Shown here: one piece after another, positions 41,728 through 43,400 of the stretch
How positions within the stretch are numbered: the stretch's first letter is position 1
How the letters are laid out: each line of letters opens with the position of its first letter
NCBI GenBank assembly: GCA_019637105.1
Contig: JAHBWF010000058.1
Span: forward strand, 1-43,400
Length of the DNA: 43,400 nucleotides
DNA from: Labilithrix sp.
Lineage (GTDB): Bacteria; Myxococcota_A; Polyangia; Polyangiales; Polyangiaceae
Direction of reading: 5' to 3'
Made by a program: the position numbers and the translations under genes
The notes under the pieces: model-generated
What the model saw: the letters and a program-made list of their open reading frames with translations, nothing else
The model's database searches: none
Told to the model about the DNA's origin: nothing

Positions 41728-41901
41728 TTACTTCGTGCTCTCGATCTGATCCTTCAACGTGAGGCGCATCTTCTTGAGCTCGACCGAGAGCTGACGCTCC
41801 GGCGGTGTCGGTCTCGGCCGGTGATCGAGCTTCTTGATCCGAAGCTCGACGTCGCGGGCTTGAGCTTCGAGATCACGGGCGCTGAGACGTGACAGGTTCA
41901 T
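41728..41901 (-). CDS. DUF465/YdcH-like small coiled-coil protein
   Basis: A 57-residue protein from ATG 41901 with GGAGG five bases upstream (41905 to about 41911 on the minus strand reads GGAGGACTC before ATG). The sequence is highly charged: MNLSRLSARDLEAQARDVEL, RIKKLDHRPRPTPPE, then VELKKMRLTLKDQIESTK. The C-terminal LKK.RL.LKDQIE motif is the DUF465 signature, and a two-helix hairpin with a Pro-rich turn (about 29-34) is expected. Family function is unknown. It stands alone, and its length suits the family. This assignment is by motif memory. Confidence 0.75.
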   Translation of the reverse strand: MNLSRLSARDLEAQARDVELRIKKLDHRPRPTPPERQLSVELKKMRLTLKDQIESTK

Positions 41902-42204
41902 GAGTCCTCCGTAACGGAACGGTCGTGACGACGACGTTGCTCGAAGACACCTGGTGTGCGGTCAGCGGCTCGGGTTCATCCGAACGAGCGCTCTCGCTTG
42001 CTTCGCGCTCTCCCCCTGCCGCATCCACCACGAAGCGCGTACGTCGTAACACCGTGGTTCATTCCCGCCAGAGTCGCAGCCGTCTCTTCGCCGTCGCGTC
42101 GCGGCCGTCCTTTCGTTCGGTAAAACGGCCGTCTTTCGCAGGCCAAATCACGTGCCAGCGATCGCGTCGCGAGAACCGGAACGTTCGACCTCGAGGGACG
42201 TCCT
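41902..42204. other. Divergent intergenic region
   Basis: About 300 bases between the DUF465-like gene and the TPR-like lipoprotein gene. It contains a perfect ACGGCCGT palindrome in an A/T-flanked context (GGTAAAACGGCCGTCTTT, about 42118-42135) that could be an operator. No gene or clear promoter pair was seen. Confidence 0.4.
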
Positions 42205-43400
42205 ATGCTTCCGAGGATGACGCATCGACGTCGCACGCTTCGCTTCACCGAGGTCGTCGCCCTGCTCGGGCTCGCCGTCGCCGTCGTCGCATGTGGAGGC
42301 GCATCGCACGAGGTCGGCAAGACACCGCAGGCACCACGGCGCATCGACGCGTCGAACCTGATCGTCGGCACGCGCGTCGAGGGCACCGCGAAGGAGCTCA
42401 AGGCGCGCGGCGAACGCGCGCTCCTCGCGCAGAGCTGGCAGGAGGCCGTCGACGCGTTCGAAGCGCTCGTCGCGGGAGATCCGGAGGCGGCGAACGATCC
42501 GCAGGTGATCTACGACCTCGCCCTCGCGTACGAGGGCCTCGGCGATCGCGAGAAGGCGCGCGCGCGCTACCGCGACGTCGTGCGTCGCTTCCCGAACGAT
42601 CCCAACGCGCGCGCGGCGCTCGCGCGCGAGGTCTCGCTCGACGCGTACGTCGAGGACTGGGCGGCGCTCGGTGAGGTCGGCGAGCAGATCCTCGCGCGAA
42701 AGGACCTCGAGGTCGCCGACAAGATGCTCGGCCTCGGGGCGCGCGGGCTCGCGCGGATCACGGCGGGAGACGAGGCCGGCGCGTCGCGCGACGTGAACCT
42801 GGGGCTCGATCTCGTCGAGGAGACGCGCTTCGGCGCGACCGGGCAGCTTCCGGTCGCCGTCGCGATGCTCAAGTACACGCAGGGCGAGATCCGCAAGGCG
42901 CGCTCGGAGAAGATCGTCCTCGTCCCGCCGCCGCCCGACTTTGTCCACCAGCTCGAGGTGCGCTGCCAGCTCCTGCTCGACGCGCAGTCGTCGTACGCCG
43001 ACGCGATCCGCTCGGTCGATCTCCACTGGGCCGCCATGAGCGGCTACCGCGTCGGTGAGATGTACCGCACGCTCCACCAGCACCTCATGATGATCCCGCC
43101 GACGGACAAGGCGAAGACGGAGAGCGACAAGCAGCTCTTCTACGGCATCATGCACGTGCGCTACCGCGCGCTCCTGGAGAAGGGCATCGAGATGATGAAG
43201 CGGACGCTCGCGCTCGGAGAGCGGACCGGCGTCGCCTCGGACTGGATGAAGCGCGCCGAGAGCGCGAAGGCCGAGATGGACCGCGCGCTCGAGGAGGAGA
43301 AGGCGACCCTCAAGCGCTTCCCCTTCACCGAAGAGACGCTCGAGAAGACGCTCGAGATCATGAAGAGGAAGGCGGCCGACGACGCCGCGAAGGCGGGCGG
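42205..43400 (+). CDS. TPR-like lipoprotein, cut by the right edge
   Basis: At least 398 residues; the frame is open to the end of the window. The start is ATG 42205, six bases after AGGGA; ATG 42217 is in frame. The signal (FTEVVALLGLAVAVVAC) ends in lipobox VVAC. From about residue 60 come tetratricopeptide-like helical pairs (LLAQSWQEAVDAFEALVAGD, DPQVIYDLALAYEGLGDREK ARARYRDVV), typical of outer-membrane assembly or scaffold lipoproteins. The later part is a long charged helix-rich region. The pathway is unknown. A BamD-like role is conceivable from TPRs plus lipidation but is not supported by specific motifs. Confidence 0.82.
   Translation, partial: MLPRMTHRRRTLRFTEVVALLGLAVAVVACGGASHEVGKTPQAPRRIDASNLIVGTRVEGTAKELKARGERALLAQSWQEAVDAFEALVAGDPEAANDPQVIYDLALAYEGLGDREKARARYRDVVRRFPNDPNARAALAREVSLDAYVEDWAALGEVGEQILARKDLEVADKMLGLGARGLARITAGDEAGASRDVNLGLDLVEETRFGATGQLPVAVAMLKYTQGEIRKARSEKIVLVPPPPDFVHQLEVRCQLLLDAQSSYADAIRSVDLHWAAMSGYRVGEMYRTLHQHLMMIPPTDKAKTESDKQLFYGIMHVRYRALLEKGIEMMKRTLALGERTGVASDWMKRAESAKAEMDRALEEEKATLKRFPFTEETLEKTLEIMKRKAADDAAKAG

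Noticed and set aside
1-43400. tRNA or rRNA genes
   Set aside because: No TPsiC-loop-like pattern with matching acceptor stems and no rRNA-like sequence was noticed by eye; a dedicated tRNA scan would settle it.
1-43400. Insertion sequences or transposases
   Set aside because: No transposase-like protein (DDE, tyrosine or serine recombinase motifs) or terminal inverted repeats were recognised in the window.

Overview
The window is GC-rich throughout, with third codon positions almost always G or C, many GTG starts, and many Cys-anchored lipoproteins with Asp/Pro-rich linkers. It carries a Ser/Thr kinase with PEGA-type domains, an FHA-GAF enhancer-binding protein, a TonB-domain/TonB-receptor fusion, thrombospondin-type-3/OmpA proteins and Cys-rich repeat lipoproteins. 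Together these point to a member of the Myxococcota (Polyangia-like). This taxonomic call is inference from gene content; no rRNA or tRNA gene was seen.

Region 1 (1-7.6 kb) is a type I-G (formerly I-U) CRISPR-Cas effector locus on the minus strand. Its operon csb1(cas7)-csb2(cas5-cas6)-cas3-csb3(cas8u2-like) is tightly overlapped and is followed by a leader-like stretch and the end of a CRISPR array that runs off the left edge. No adaptation genes (cas4-cas1, cas2) are present in the window.

Region 2 (7.6-21.8 kb) is dominated by cell-envelope proteins. In order these are a calcium-repeat lipoprotein whose 3' end survives as degenerate downstream copies, an uncharacterised envelope protein, a WG-repeat lipoprotein, a HEAT-like lipoprotein translationally coupled to an FHA-GAF-sigma54 activator, a small membrane protein overlapping a lipoprotein gene, a DUF2254 membrane protein, and a Cys-rich-repeat lipoprotein ending in a formylglycine-generating-enzyme-like domain.

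Region 3 (21.8-29.3 kb) is more metabolic: a leftward cluster of aldo/keto reductase, CysQ-like phosphatase and DadA-type FAD oxidoreductase, a lipoprotein with two SnoaL-like domains, a large GT-C-like membrane protein, tRNA m7G46 methyltransferase TrmB and an orphan HicB-like protein.

Region 4 (29.6-33.7 kb) holds small membrane proteins, a structured leader RNA with its own -10 box upstream of a small lipoprotein gene, a YihY/BrkB membrane protein preceded by an overlapping 20-codon leader ORF, and an endonuclease/exonuclease/phosphatase enzyme.

Region 5 (33.8-43.4 kb) is again envelope and signalling: a TonB-fused TonB-dependent receptor with a coupled lipoprotein, an OmpA-type protein with five calcium repeats, a PEGA Ser/Thr kinase, a 57-residue DUF465-like protein and a TPR-like lipoprotein cut by the right edge.

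The observations most worth follow-up are the structured RNA at 30571-30667, the coupled leader ORF at 32317-32379, the compact type I-G operon with its leader, and the decayed tandem copies at 9691-9957.
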